The notes under the pieces were generated by a model, which saw only the letters and a list, made by a program, of their open reading frames with translations, was not told the origin of the DNA and ran no database searches. The position numbers were made by a program, and so were the translations under genes. Of a DNA stretch of 64,000 nt, positions 17,450-26,276 are shown in pieces (positions within the stretch are counted from its first letter, which is position 1; every line of letters begins with the position of its first letter). The DNA comes from Novosphingobium ovatum (GTDB lineage Bacteria > Pseudomonadota > Alphaproteobacteria > Sphingomonadales > Sphingomonadaceae). The stretch is taken from positions 1-64,000 of the forward strand of contig NZ_JAAAPO010000009.1 of the NCBI RefSeq assembly GCF_009909235.1, given 5' to 3'.

Positions 17450-19077
17450 CCGGCTTTTCCCGCAGAGATGTGATCCGCCAGTCGGCTGTTGGCGCGGCGG
17501 TAGGCGCTGCCGCCTATGCCGCGCAAGGGGTGGCCTCGCCGCTGGACGGGCCGCGCATGTTGCCTGCGCACCTGTCGAAATCGGGTTTTGCCGCAGCGGT
17601 TGCCGAATTGCGCGCGATTGTCGGGGCGCAATGGGTGTTTGCGGACGCGGAATCGACCCTGCCCTATGCCAAGAGTTTCACCCCCGATCCCCGGCACGAA
17701 CACGTCCCCGCCGGCGCCGTCGCCCCCTCCAGCGTCGAGGAGGTGCAGGCGATCCTGAAGGTGGCGAACAAGTACAAGCTGCCGCTCTGGACCGTTTCGA
17801 CCGGCAAGAACATGGGCTATGGCTGTGCGACGCCCGCCAGCAGCGGCCAGATGATCCTGGACATGAAGCGCATGAACAAGATCATCGCGATTGATCCCGA
17901 ACTGGGCACCGCGCTGGTCGAACCGGGCGTGACCTATCAGGACCTGCACGATTACCTGACCGAGCATAACCTGCCGTTCTGGCTGGACATTCCCACCGTT
18001 GGCCCGATCGTTTCGCCGGTGGGCAACACGCTGGACCGGGGCGTGGGCTATACCCCCTATGGCGACCATTTCTTCATGCAATGCGGCATGGAGGTGGTGC
18101 TGGCCGATGGCACTCTGGTGCGCACCGGCATGGGCAGTGTCAAGGATTCCACCACGTGGCAGGCGTTCAAATGGGGCTATGGGCCCTATCTGGACGGCAT
18201 CTTTACCCAGTCGAACTTTGGCGTGGTGACCAAGATGGGCTTTTGGTTGATGCCCAAACCGCCCGCGTTCAAACCCTTCATGGTGCGCCACAATGAAATG
18301 GCGGACGTGGGCAAGATCGTCGATGCCATGCGCCCGTTCCGCATGAACAACCTGATCCCCAATGTGGTGCTGATGATGGGGGCGGCCTATCAGGTGGCGA
18401 TGTTCCACCGCCGCGAGGAATTGTGGGACAAGCCCGGCAGCATCCCGCAGGATGTGGTGCGCGACTTTGCCAAGCGCCAAGGTCTGGGCATGTGGAACAC
18501 CTATTTCGCGCTGTATGGCACAGACGAGATCATCGCCGCGATCGAGCCCATCGTGCGCCGCGCCTTCGAGGCCTCGGGCGGGGAGGTGCTGACCGAAAAG
18601 GAGATGGGCGGGAACCTGTGGTTCAACCACCACAAGAACCTGATGAGCGGCCAGATGACGCTGGAGGAAAAGGGCATCTTGCGCTGGCGCGGGGGCGGCA
18701 TGGTGTGCTTTGCCCCGGTGGCCCCGGCAAAGGGCGAGGAAACCGCCCAGCAGACCGCATTGGCGCAGGAGATTTTGGGCAAATACAATCTGGACTATCA
18801 CGCCGCCTATGCCATCGGCGGGCGCGAGCTGCATCACCTGATCTTCATCCTGTATGACAAGGAAAACCCGGTCGAGGAAAAGAAGGCCGATGACTGCATC
18901 CGCGAGATGATCACCCGCTTTGGCCAGCGCGGCTGGGCCAGCTATCGCACGGGGGTGAGCACGATGGATCTGGTGGCGCGCCAATATGGCGATGCCAACC
19001 GCAGCCTGAACGCCCGGATCAAGCAGGCGCTGGACCCCAACCACATCCTCTCGCCGGGCAAATCGGGCATCCGGTAA
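17446..19077 (+). CDS. FAD-dependent 4-alkylphenol oxidoreductase (VAO/PCMH family)
   Basis: A 543-residue flavoprotein. The PP-loop FAD domain shows VSTGKNMGYGCATP (about residues 125-138) and the family hallmark GNTLDRGVGYTPYGDHF (about 194-210). An N-terminal Tat signal, SRRDVIRQSAVGAAVG, predicts periplasmic export with the cytochrome partner. Family members oxidise para-alkylphenols such as 4-cresol, 4-ethylphenol, eugenol or vanillyl alcohol; which one applies here is not decided. I could not assign the residue that binds FAD covalently. The Tat signal is notable because many relatives lack one. Confidence 0.88.
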   Translation: MTGFSRRDVIRQSAVGAAVGAAAYAAQGVASPLDGPRMLPAHLSKSGFAAAVAELRAIVGAQWVFADAESTLPYAKSFTPDPRHEHVPAGAVAPSSVEEVQAILKVANKYKLPLWTVSTGKNMGYGCATPASSGQMILDMKRMNKIIAIDPELGTALVEPGVTYQDLHDYLTEHNLPFWLDIPTVGPIVSPVGNTLDRGVGYTPYGDHFFMQCGMEVVLADGTLVRTGMGSVKDSTTWQAFKWGYGPYLDGIFTQSNFGVVTKMGFWLMPKPPAFKPFMVRHNEMADVGKIVDAMRPFRMNNLIPNVVLMMGAAYQVAMFHRREELWDKPGSIPQDVVRDFAKRQGLGMWNTYFALYGTDEIIAAIEPIVRRAFEASGGEVLTEKEMGGNLWFNHHKNLMSGQMTLEEKGILRWRGGGMVCFAPVAPAKGEETAQQTALAQEILGKYNLDYHAAYAIGGRELHHLIFILYDKENPVEEKKADDCIREMITRFGQRGWASYRTGVSTMDLVARQYGDANRSLNARIKQALDPNHILSPGKSGIR

Positions 19078-19085
19078 GGGCAGGG

Positions 19086-19147
19086 CGCGCGGCGGCTGGC
19101 TGGTTCAGGGTTGGTATGGGACCGTCTGGCCGCCGCGCGGCTTTTGC
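19086..19147 (+). terminator. Terminator after the flavoprotein gene
   Basis: A GC-rich stem (CGCGCGGCGGC pairing with GCCGCCGCGCG) with a 32-nt loop is followed by CTTTTGCG. It ends the cytochrome/flavoprotein transcript before the LacI gene. Confidence 0.7.
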
Positions 19148-19161
19148 GTTAGAGCGCAGGG

Positions 19162-20193
19162 ATGCCTGCCCGCCGCTCTGTGCCTCATCGTGTGACCATT
19201 CAGGACGTGGCCGCGCGCGCGGGTGTTTCGGCGATGACCGTGTCCAACGTCATCAACCGTAAGGGCAAGACCAGCCAGGCCACCCGCGACAATGTCCAGC
19301 GCATCATCCGCGAGATGGGCTATGTCCCCAGTCAGGCCGCGCGCAGTCTGGTGGGGGCGGCGGCGGCGCGCATCGGGCTGATGTATTATGATGCCGACAG
19401 CCCGTTTATCGACACGCTGATCGCCGCTGTCGCGCTGGCCACGGCCGAAAGCGGGCTGCAATTGCTGATGCGCGATGTGCGGGGCATTGATCCGGCATCG
19501 GTTGTGGCCGCTGCCCAGGGGCTGGCGCGGTCGGGTGCGGATGGGCTGTTGCTGATGCCCCCCTTTGCGGAAATGATGGCCGAGCACCCCGGCTTTGCCG
19601 CGCTGAACGTGCCCGCGGTGGCGATCGCCACAGCGCGCGGATTGCCGGGGATGGCCAGTGTGCGGATCGACAATGGCGCGGCGATGCGGGATCTGGCCTG
19701 CGGGCTGATCGCGCGGGGGCGGCGGCGCATCGCCTGTGTCACCGGCCCGCGCCGCCATTCCGACAGTCAGGCCCGGCTGGACGGCTTCCTGCAAGCCATG
19801 GCGCAGGCCGGGCTGGATGTGCCCGATGCTTATGTGGTCGAAGGCGGGTTCACCTTTGCCACCGGGTTGGCCGCGGCGCAGGCGTTGTTGACGCTGCCCG
19901 AACGGCCTGACGCGATCATGGCGGCCAGCGATGACATGGCCGCCGCCGTGCTGTTGGCGGCGCACCGGGCCGGGCTGGATGTGCCGGGCGATCTGACGGT
20001 GACGGGGTTTGATGATACATCCATCGCGATGCGGGTGTGGCCCGCGCTGACCACCGTGCGTCAGCCTTTGCGCGCGATGGCGGGTGCGGCGGTGGGCCTG
20101 TTGGCACAGGGCGTGCGGGCGGGCACGGGCGCTTTGGCGGGCGATACGGTGCTGGATTTTGATGTGATCTGGCGGGAATCGACCCCGGCCTGA
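19162..20193 (+). CDS. LacI-family transcriptional regulator
   Basis: A 343-residue repressor-type protein. The HTH and hinge helix are at the N terminus (VTIQDVAARAGVSAMTVSNV, about residues 12-31; YVPSQAARSL, about 55-64). The rest is a periplasmic-binding-protein fold that should bind a sugar effector, with the TVRQPLRAMAGAAVGLL segment near the end. It lies directly upstream of the beta-glucosidase gene in the same direction, so a glucoside or its breakdown product is the likely inducer. Confidence 0.92.
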   Translation: MPARRSVPHRVTIQDVAARAGVSAMTVSNVINRKGKTSQATRDNVQRIIREMGYVPSQAARSLVGAAAARIGLMYYDADSPFIDTLIAAVALATAESGLQLLMRDVRGIDPASVVAAAQGLARSGADGLLLMPPFAEMMAEHPGFAALNVPAVAIATARGLPGMASVRIDNGAAMRDLACGLIARGRRRIACVTGPRRHSDSQARLDGFLQAMAQAGLDVPDAYVVEGGFTFATGLAAAQALLTLPERPDAIMAASDDMAAAVLLAAHRAGLDVPGDLTVTGFDDTSIAMRVWPALTTVRQPLRAMAGAAVGLLAQGVRAGTGALAGDTVLDFDVIWRESTPA

Positions 20194-20237
20194 ACGCGGT
20201 GGCGGGGCGCGCGGGGCGCATGCATTTTTCGCTTTTG

Positions 20238-20251
20238 GTTTATCGTTAAAC
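20238..20251. promoter_or_regulatory. LacI-type operator candidate upstream of the GH3 gene
   Basis: GTTTA-TCGT-TAAAC is an inverted repeat with an even centre in an AT-rich patch of the 134-bp gap between the LacI gene and the beta-glucosidase gene, 77 bp from the start codon. LacI-family sites are usually even palindromes of this sort, though this one lacks the common central CG. Confidence 0.4.
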
Positions 20252-20327
20252 GCAATATGCCGCCGCCCACGCAAACCACGCGCCGGGATTCATGCAACGC
20301 ACCCGGCCAGCCCACGCAGGAGGCATG

Positions 20328-22661
20328 ATGAAAGGTTCCCCCAATTTCTGGCGCAGCGCTTTGCTGGCCAGTGCCGCTTTGGCTGCCGCGCCGGTGATGG
20401 TGGGCGCGGTCAACGCCGCCCCGGCCAAGTCCAAGGCCGCCCCCGCAGCCGCCCCTTTGACCGAGGCGCAGGTGGACGCGCGCGTTGACGCGCTGATGGC
20501 GCAGATGACCACCGAGGAAAAGGTGGGCCAGCTGATCCAGTATTTCAACTTTGGCGGCACGGGCGAACAGGCCGCCCCGCTGGAAAAGGAAGTGGCCGCA
20601 GGGCGCGCCGGTTCGTTGTTGTTCATGACCGATCCGGTGCAGATCAACCGCATGCAGCGCATCGCGGTCGAGCAGTCGCGGTTGAAGATCCCGCTGTTGT
20701 TCGGCTTTGACGTGATCCACGGGTTGCGCACGGTGATGCCGGTGCCGATCGCGGTGGCCGCCAGCTGGGATCCCAAGGTGGCCGAAGCGGGCCAGACCGT
20801 TGCCGCCGCCGAAGCGCGCGCGGTGGGCATCCACTGGGCCTTTGCGCCGATGGTGGACATTGCCCGCGATCAGCGCTGGGGCCGCATGGTCGAAGGCGCG
20901 GGCGAGGATCCGTTCCTTGGTTCGGCGATGGCGGCCGCGCAGGTGCGCGGGTTCCAGGGCGCCTATCTGGGCGCGCCGGGCCGCATCATCGCTGGTCCCA
21001 AGCATTTTGCCGGTTATGGCGCCTCGCTGGGCGGGCGCGACTATGACGAGGTGAACATCTCGGACAACGAGCTGTGGAACGTCTATTTGCCGCCGTTCCA
21101 GGCCGCCATCGAGGCGGGCGCGGGCAATATCATGAGCGCCTATATGGGCCTGAACGGCACGCCGGCCAGCGGCAACCGCTGGCTGTTGACCGATGTGCTG
21201 CGCGGGCGCTGGGGCTTCAAGGGCTTTGTCGTGACGGATGCGGGCGCGGCGCGTGACCTGTCCACCCATGGCTATGCCGCCGATGACGCCGATGCGGCCA
21301 CGCGCGCGCTGAATGCGGGCGTCGACATGGAAATGGGCATTTCGCCGGGCAAGACCGCGTTCCAGCACCTGCCCGAACAGATCGCGGCCGGTAAGGTCAA
21401 GATGGCCGACATCGACACCGCCGTGCGCCGCGTGCTGGCCGCCAAGATCCGCATGGGGCTTTTTGAAAACCCCTATGTCGATGTGGCGAGCGCGACCAAG
21501 GTGCTGGCCGATCCGGCCCACCGCGATGTCTCGCGCCGGGCGGCAGAGGCCAGCTTTGTCCTGTTGCACAACGCGGGCAACCTGCTGCCGCTGAACCGTA
21601 CGGGGGTCAAGTCGATCGCGGTGATCGGGCCGATGGCCGATTCCGCGCGTGACACGATCGGGCCTTGGGTGTTCGACGTAAAGAGCGCCGAAACCGTCAC
21701 CGTGCTGGCGGGCATCAAGGCCAAGCTGGGGGCTGGGGCCAATGTTGCCTATGCACCGGGCGTGTCGACGCCCAAGCGCGTCAACGGCAGCTTTTTCGAC
21801 GAGATGGGCCTGAACAAGCAGACCTATGTCGAGGTGGACGACAATGCCGCCATCGCCGAGGCCGTCGCCAAGGCGAAGGCCTCGGATGTCGCCGTGCTGG
21901 TGCTGGGCGAGCCGCAGAACATGATCGGCGAATATGCCAGCCGTTCCTCGCTGGATCTGCCGGGGCGTCAGCAGGAATTGCTGAACGCGGTGATCGCCAC
22001 TGGCAAACCGGTGGTGGTCTTGCTGATGAGCGCCCGTCCGCTGGACCTGAAGGGCGCCAAGCCCGGTGCGTTGATGAACATCTGGTATCCGGGCACGCAG
22101 GGCGGCACGGCGGTGGCCAATGTGCTGTTTGGCGATGCGGCCCCGGCTGGTCGCCTGCCGTTCAGCTGGGCGCGCTCGGTCGGGCAATTGCCGATGATCT
22201 ATAGCCACCTGACCGGGCATCAGCCCTCGACCGCCGACAAGCACTACGGCGATGCGCCCAGCACGCCGCTCTATCCGTTTGGCTATGGCCTGTCGTACAG
22301 CACGTTCAGCTATGCCAACCTGTCGGTGGCCAAGGGCAAAATCGCGCCGGGCGAAAGCGTGGAGGTGAGCGTGGACGTCAAGAACACCGGCACCCGCCCC
22401 GCCGACGAGGTGGCGCAGCTGTATATCCACCAGCGCCATGGTTCGTCCGCGCGCCCCGTGCGTGAGCTGAAAGGCTTTAGCCGCATCACGCTGGCGCCCG
22501 GTGAAGTGCGCAAGGTCACCTTCCGCCTGAGCCCCAAGGAGCTGACCTATTGGTCGGCGGCCAAGGGCGCCTATGTGCAGGACGAGACGGTGTTTGACCT
22601 GTACGCGGGCGGCGACAGCACGGCGCCGCTGGCCACCACGCTGAGCGTGGCCAAGAACTGA
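20328..22661 (+). CDS. GH3 beta-glucosidase, BglX-like, exported
   Basis: A 777-residue glycoside hydrolase. An N-terminal signal peptide (cleavage near VNAAPA) suggests a periplasmic location. The GH3 barrel carries the nucleophile Asp304 in FVVTDAGAARDL, matching the SDHG region of BglX. The second domain contains LGEPQNMIGEYASRSSLDLP, and a fibronectin-III-like domain ends the protein. The AGGAGG site (20318-20323) is 1 nt from ATG 20325 and 4 nt from ATG 20328, so the second Met is preferred. It should cleave beta-linked glucosides or xylosides, and the upstream LacI protein probably regulates it. Confidence 0.93.
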   Translation: MKGSPNFWRSALLASAALAAAPVMVGAVNAAPAKSKAAPAAAPLTEAQVDARVDALMAQMTTEEKVGQLIQYFNFGGTGEQAAPLEKEVAAGRAGSLLFMTDPVQINRMQRIAVEQSRLKIPLLFGFDVIHGLRTVMPVPIAVAASWDPKVAEAGQTVAAAEARAVGIHWAFAPMVDIARDQRWGRMVEGAGEDPFLGSAMAAAQVRGFQGAYLGAPGRIIAGPKHFAGYGASLGGRDYDEVNISDNELWNVYLPPFQAAIEAGAGNIMSAYMGLNGTPASGNRWLLTDVLRGRWGFKGFVVTDAGAARDLSTHGYAADDADAATRALNAGVDMEMGISPGKTAFQHLPEQIAAGKVKMADIDTAVRRVLAAKIRMGLFENPYVDVASATKVLADPAHRDVSRRAAEASFVLLHNAGNLLPLNRTGVKSIAVIGPMADSARDTIGPWVFDVKSAETVTVLAGIKAKLGAGANVAYAPGVSTPKRVNGSFFDEMGLNKQTYVEVDDNAAIAEAVAKAKASDVAVLVLGEPQNMIGEYASRSSLDLPGRQQELLNAVIATGKPVVVLLMSARPLDLKGAKPGALMNIWYPGTQGGTAVANVLFGDAAPAGRLPFSWARSVGQLPMIYSHLTGHQPSTADKHYGDAPSTPLYPFGYGLSYSTFSYANLSVAKGKIAPGESVEVSVDVKNTGTRPADEVAQLYIHQRHGSSARPVRELKGFSRITLAPGEVRKVTFRLSPKELTYWSAAKGAYVQDETVFDLYAGGDSTAPLATTLSVAKN

Positions 22662-22672
22662 ACGTAACAGCC

Positions 22673-22708
22673 AAAAGGGGGCGGGCCAGCCACGGCTTGC
22701 TCCCTTTT
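22673..22708 (+). terminator. Imperfect terminator after the GH3 gene
   Basis: AAAAGGG and CCCTTTT arms close a GC-rich stem-loop 12 nt after the beta-glucosidase stop. Pairing is interrupted, so it may be weak. Confidence 0.5.
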
Positions 22709-22758
22709 CGGCGCGGATATGGGCAAAAGACCCATCGGCGCCACACAGGGGGAGAGCA

Positions 22759-23904
22759 ATGATGACCGGCCACACGGACGCGGCCCAGACCGCACAGAGC
22801 CACAGCGCGCCAGGCACAACCGCACAGGACACAACCGCGCAGGGCAAGCCGCATTTCGAGGTATTGGATGGCCTGCGCGGCAGCGCGGCGCTGTTGGTGG
22901 TGCTGTTCCATATTCAGGGCATCACGGTCGGCTTTCAGGGGCCAAAGCTGTGGCTGCACCATGCCTATCTGGCGGTGGATTTCTTTTTCGGCCTGTCGGG
23001 CTTTGTCATTGGCTATGCCTATGACGACCGGTGGGGGCGGATGGGGCTGGGGGCCTTTGTCCGCACGCGGCTGGTCCGGCTGCACCCGCTGGTGGTGCTG
23101 GGCGCGCTGATGGGCTTTGCCAGCTATGTGCTGGACCCCTTCTCGGCCGAGCAGGCGGCGGTGCCCTTGTCCAGCGTGCTGTTCGCGCTGGCGCTTTCGC
23201 TGCTGGCGCTGCCGGCGGGGCCTTTGCCCAACCGCTGGACCGATACCCATACGCTCAACGGCCCGACATGGACGCTGTTGCAAGAGTACATCGGCAACAT
23301 CGCCTATGCGCTGGTGCTGCGGCGGCTGCCCAACTGGGGGCTGGGCGTGGTGGCCGCTGTGGGCGCGGTGGCGCTGATCGTGGCGGGGCAAAAGCTCGGC
23401 TCGCTGGACAGCGGCTGGGGGTTTGACAATTTCGCCATGGGGCTGGTGCGCATGACTTTTCCCTTTGTCATGGGGCTGTTGCTCTATCGCCTGCGTGATC
23501 GGTTGCCGCGCTGGCAGGTGGGCTTTGGGCCGCTTAGCCTGGTGCTGGTGGTGGCTTTTGCCCTGCCGACATGGGAGCCATCGGGCGGCATCGCGTGGAA
23601 CGGCCTGTATGAAGTCGCCTGTGTGCTGATCCTGTTTCCGCTGATCGTTTTGGCCGGCGCGCATTCGGCGGCTGGTTGGGGTGGCGGGGCGCTGTGTCGT
23701 CAGGCGGGGCGGCTGTCCTATCCGCTGTATATCACCCATTATCCGGCCTGCTATGTCTGGATGAACTATGTCATCGCGCGCCATCCCGCGCCCGCGCAGG
23801 CCGCGCTGGTGGGGGCCGGGCTGTTGGCGCTGTCGCTGGTGGTGGCGTGGAGCGCGGCGCGATTCTGGGACGAACCTGTGCGCCGGGCGCTACGTATCGG
23901 CTAA
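22759..23904 (+). CDS. Membrane acyltransferase, acyltransferase-3 family
   Basis: A 381-residue integral membrane protein of about ten helices. The family opening motif is LDGLRGSAALLVVLFHI (about residues 36-52) with the candidate catalytic His in VLFHI. Further family marks are YLAVDFFFGLSGFVIGY and NGPTWTLLQEYIGNIAY. The family O-acylates surface or secreted glycans from the cytoplasmic side. The first 34 residues are polar and rich in Thr, Ala and His. A GGGGGAGA site precedes tandem ATGs. It follows the GH3 gene but has its own terminator, so a functional link is not assured. Confidence 0.88.
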   Translation: MMTGHTDAAQTAQSHSAPGTTAQDTTAQGKPHFEVLDGLRGSAALLVVLFHIQGITVGFQGPKLWLHHAYLAVDFFFGLSGFVIGYAYDDRWGRMGLGAFVRTRLVRLHPLVVLGALMGFASYVLDPFSAEQAAVPLSSVLFALALSLLALPAGPLPNRWTDTHTLNGPTWTLLQEYIGNIAYALVLRRLPNWGLGVVAAVGAVALIVAGQKLGSLDSGWGFDNFAMGLVRMTFPFVMGLLLYRLRDRLPRWQVGFGPLSLVLVVAFALPTWEPSGGIAWNGLYEVACVLILFPLIVLAGAHSAAGWGGGALCRQAGRLSYPLYITHYPACYVWMNYVIARHPAPAQAALVGAGLLALSLVVAWSAARFWDEPVRRALRIG

Positions 23905-24021
23905 GTTTGCGCCAAAAACGCGTCAAGATCGCGGAATGCCCGGCGATCTGCGCCAGCATGGTGAAGACGTCTTGCGCAATGCACAAAAAAACCGTTAACG
24001 CCTAAGGGCAGATGCGTGGAG

Positions 24022-24054
24022 GCGGGCGATTCCGCAATTGGGGCGCCCGCTTTT
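24022..24054 (+). terminator. Terminator after the acyltransferase gene
   Basis: The stem GCGGGCG / CGCCCGC is followed by TTTT, 118 nt after the acyltransferase stop and 40 nt before the next gene. Confidence 0.7.
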
Positions 24055-24093
24055 GCGTAACTGACGGCATTCCGACGGCAAAGGGTTTCATTC

Positions 24094-25305
24094 ATGCGGC
24101 ATCCCGCCCCGCATCGCGCAGAGGTACGGCAACAGGCTGGGCGGTTGGCCGGCCGGGCGGGCTGGGCGCTGGGTACGGCGCTGGTGGCGGTGGGAATCGC
24201 GCCGCAGGCCGCGGCCGCGCGCGGGCATGACGTGATCCTGTCGGCGCGGGCGCGCGGCGGCGATGCGGCCACGATCTATGTTGCCGCACAGGACGGGGCC
24301 ACCGCCTATATCAGCGCGGATGATCCCACCCGGCCGATGCTGGCGGCGCAACCGGTGCAATTCATGGCCGATCCGGGCGTGAATGGCGGCCTGGGGCTGG
24401 TCACCACCGCTGGCGTTACGGCGGGCAATACGGCGGATGACGGGGACGAACCGATTGTCGTGTCCGGTTCGGCCAAGCCGCCAGCGACCGACCCGATGTT
24501 CAAGGCCAACCAGCGCAGCTTTGAAGTGGTGCAGGGGATGGACCGCTCGATCGTCGCGCCTGCTGCCCGCTTTTACGAGAAGGCGGTGCCGCGCCTGATG
24601 CGCCGGGGCTTTCAGAACTTCATCTTCAACATGCGCGAGCCGACGAATTTCGCCGGTTTCGTCTTCCAGCACAAGATTGGCAAGGCGACCGAGACCGCGC
24701 TGCGCTTTGCGCTGAACAGCACGGTGGGACTGGGCGGGCTGATTGATGTCGCCGCGGCCAAACCGTTCAAGCTGCCCTATCGCCCCAATGGCATGGCCAA
24801 CACGCTGGGCTTTTACGGGGTAAAGCCGGGGCCGTACATGTATCTGCCGCTGATCGGGCCGACGACGGCGCGCGATCTGATCGGCACGACGATTGACCGC
24901 TTTACCACGCCGCTGGCCATCGGCGGGCCGTTTGCCACGCCCTATTACGGCATGGGGGTGATCGTGATTGGCGGTTTGAATGACCGTCTGGCCGCCGCGC
25001 CCCGGTTGAAGGAATATCAGGAGGGGGCGGTCGACCCCTATCGCGCGACGCGGGAATATTACCTGACCCGTCGTCAGGCCGAGATTGACGCCCTGCGCCA
25101 CCCGGCGAAAAAGGGCAGGCAGGACCCGCCGGCCGCCGCGCCTGCGCCAGAGGTTGCGCCCGTCTCCGCCCCGGTGGCAGAGCCTGCGCCGGCTGCGCCC
25201 GCGCCTGTCGCCGCGCCCGCGCCCGTGTCGGCGGTGCCGGCCTTGCGGGCGGAGGCGGTGGCGCTGGTGGATCTGTCAGCGCTGCGGGGGCCCGGCCGCC
25301 GCTAA
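24094..25305 (+). CDS. MlaA/VacJ-family protein with N-terminal extension and no lipobox
   Basis: The segment from about residue 133 to 315 is a MlaA domain, the outer-membrane part of the phospholipid-retrieval system. It shows DPMFKANQRSFE, MRRGFQNFIFNMREP, LRFALNSTVGLGGLIDVA and GPYMYLPLIGPTTARD. The protein is 403 residues against about 250 for usual MlaA. The extra parts are about 130 residues at the N terminus, after a signal-like helix (residues 22-41) that has no lipobox Cys, and a Pro/Ala-rich tail of about 60 residues. No other mla gene adjoins it. An AAGGG site supports the start. Confidence 0.82.
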   Translation: MRHPAPHRAEVRQQAGRLAGRAGWALGTALVAVGIAPQAAAARGHDVILSARARGGDAATIYVAAQDGATAYISADDPTRPMLAAQPVQFMADPGVNGGLGLVTTAGVTAGNTADDGDEPIVVSGSAKPPATDPMFKANQRSFEVVQGMDRSIVAPAARFYEKAVPRLMRRGFQNFIFNMREPTNFAGFVFQHKIGKATETALRFALNSTVGLGGLIDVAAAKPFKLPYRPNGMANTLGFYGVKPGPYMYLPLIGPTTARDLIGTTIDRFTTPLAIGGPFATPYYGMGVIVIGGLNDRLAAAPRLKEYQEGAVDPYRATREYYLTRRQAEIDALRHPAKKGRQDPPAAAPAPEVAPVSAPVAEPAPAAPAPVAAPAPVSAVPALRAEAVALVDLSALRGPGRR

Positions 25306-25326
25306 GCGTCCGGGCCGCGCAGATGC

Positions 25327-26187
25327 CTATGCGCAGACGCGGGTGATGAAATCGGCCACTTCGGCCGACAGGCGCGTGTCAGACGTGCCGATATGCATCG
25401 CCATCGAGTAATGGTTGTGGCCATTGGCGATATGGCCCAGCGGCATGGTGCCATGGCGCTGGTTGCGCTCGGTCATCAGGCCCAGAAATTCGGCTTGAAA
25501 GCGTTGCGGATCATATTGCGCCGCCGCGACAAACAGCGGCAGCGTGGTGGCCGCCACGCCCTCGCGCGGCATGCGGGCGGGGTAGTCCTCGGGCGCGCCG
25601 TAATAGCGCTCGTCCTTTACGTCCAGCGGGGTATAGCCATACAGGCCCGAAAGCAGCACCGCGCCACGCACCAGATCGGCGTGATCGGGGCGCAGGCTCA
25701 GGAAACCGGCGACATGCACCGCGCCCGCAGATGTGCCCATCGCCACGATGCGCGCCGGATCACCGCCATAGGCGCCGATATTGGCCCGCACCCAATCGAC
25801 CGCCGCGCCCACATCCGCACCGCCCGCAGGCCACAGGTGGTCGGGCGCCAGGCGATAGTTGATCACCACCCCCACCATGCCCTGTGTCGCGGCCCAGCGG
25901 CCCACCGCCGCATTGGCCCAGCCATCCTCGCATTTGCTGCCCAGAACAAAGCCGCCGCCATGGACAAAGACCACCACCGGCGCATCGCGCGCATCGACGG
26001 GAGCGTAAATGTCCAGCACGTGGCGCGCGTCCGGGCCATAGGGGACATCACTGGCGACCGGCGGCACGGCGGCGACCAGCGCCATCTGTTCCTCGCCAAA
26101 CAATTGGCGGCAACCGGCGATCACATCGGGCCCCATGGCACAGCCGGTGGCATCGATCGCGGCGCGAATTTGGGCGGATTGGGTCAT
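25327..26187 (-). CDS. Alpha/beta hydrolase, HSL/carboxylesterase type
   Basis: A 286-residue cytosolic esterase. The oxyanion-hole motif HGGGF and the nucleophile elbow GTSAG (catalytic Ser) are present. The acid and His of the triad are probably in AAQYDPQRF and GHNHYSM. I choose ATG 26187, which has a GGATAG sequence 7 nt upstream; an in-frame ATG 15 nt earlier at 26202 is possible. It reads in the same direction as the upstream TonB receptor gene but is separated from it by a strong terminator. The substrate is unknown, perhaps an aromatic ester given the neighbours. Confidence 0.85.
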   Translation of the reverse strand: MTQSAQIRAAIDATGCAMGPDVIAGCRQLFGEEQMALVAAVPPVASDVPYGPDARHVLDIYAPVDARDAPVVVFVHGGGFVLGSKCEDGWANAAVGRWAATQGMVGVVINYRLAPDHLWPAGGADVGAAVDWVRANIGAYGGDPARIVAMGTSAGAVHVAGFLSLRPDHADLVRGAVLLSGLYGYTPLDVKDERYYGAPEDYPARMPREGVAATTLPLFVAAAQYDPQRFQAEFLGLMTERNQRHGTMPLGHIANGHNHYSMAMHIGTSDTRLSAEVADFITRVCA

Positions 26188-26213
26188 GGCATAACTATCC
26201 ATCAACAGGCGTT

Positions 26214-26254
26214 GAAAAGCAAAGGCCCCGGCAGGAGGCGTTCCTGCCGGGGCC
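26214..26254 (-). terminator. Strong terminator after the TonB receptor gene
   Basis: A perfect 13-bp stem, GGCCCCGGCAGGA with TCCTGCCGGGGCC, has a 5-nt loop and is followed on the minus strand by TTTGCTTTT. It lies 23 nt beyond the receptor stop codon. Confidence 0.9.
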
Positions 26255-26276
26255 GATGGTGTTTTGGGTTAGCGGA

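Noticed and set aside
20061..22847. A 928-codon antisense open frame opposite the GH3 gene
   Set aside because: The composition is that of a GC-skewed shadow (His, Arg, Gln, Gly-rich with no domain), and it covers a well-supported exported glycosidase.
23964..23973. AAGACGTCTT palindrome after the acyltransferase gene
   Set aside because: It is a simple 10-bp dyad with no repeat nearby, and chance occurrence is likely.
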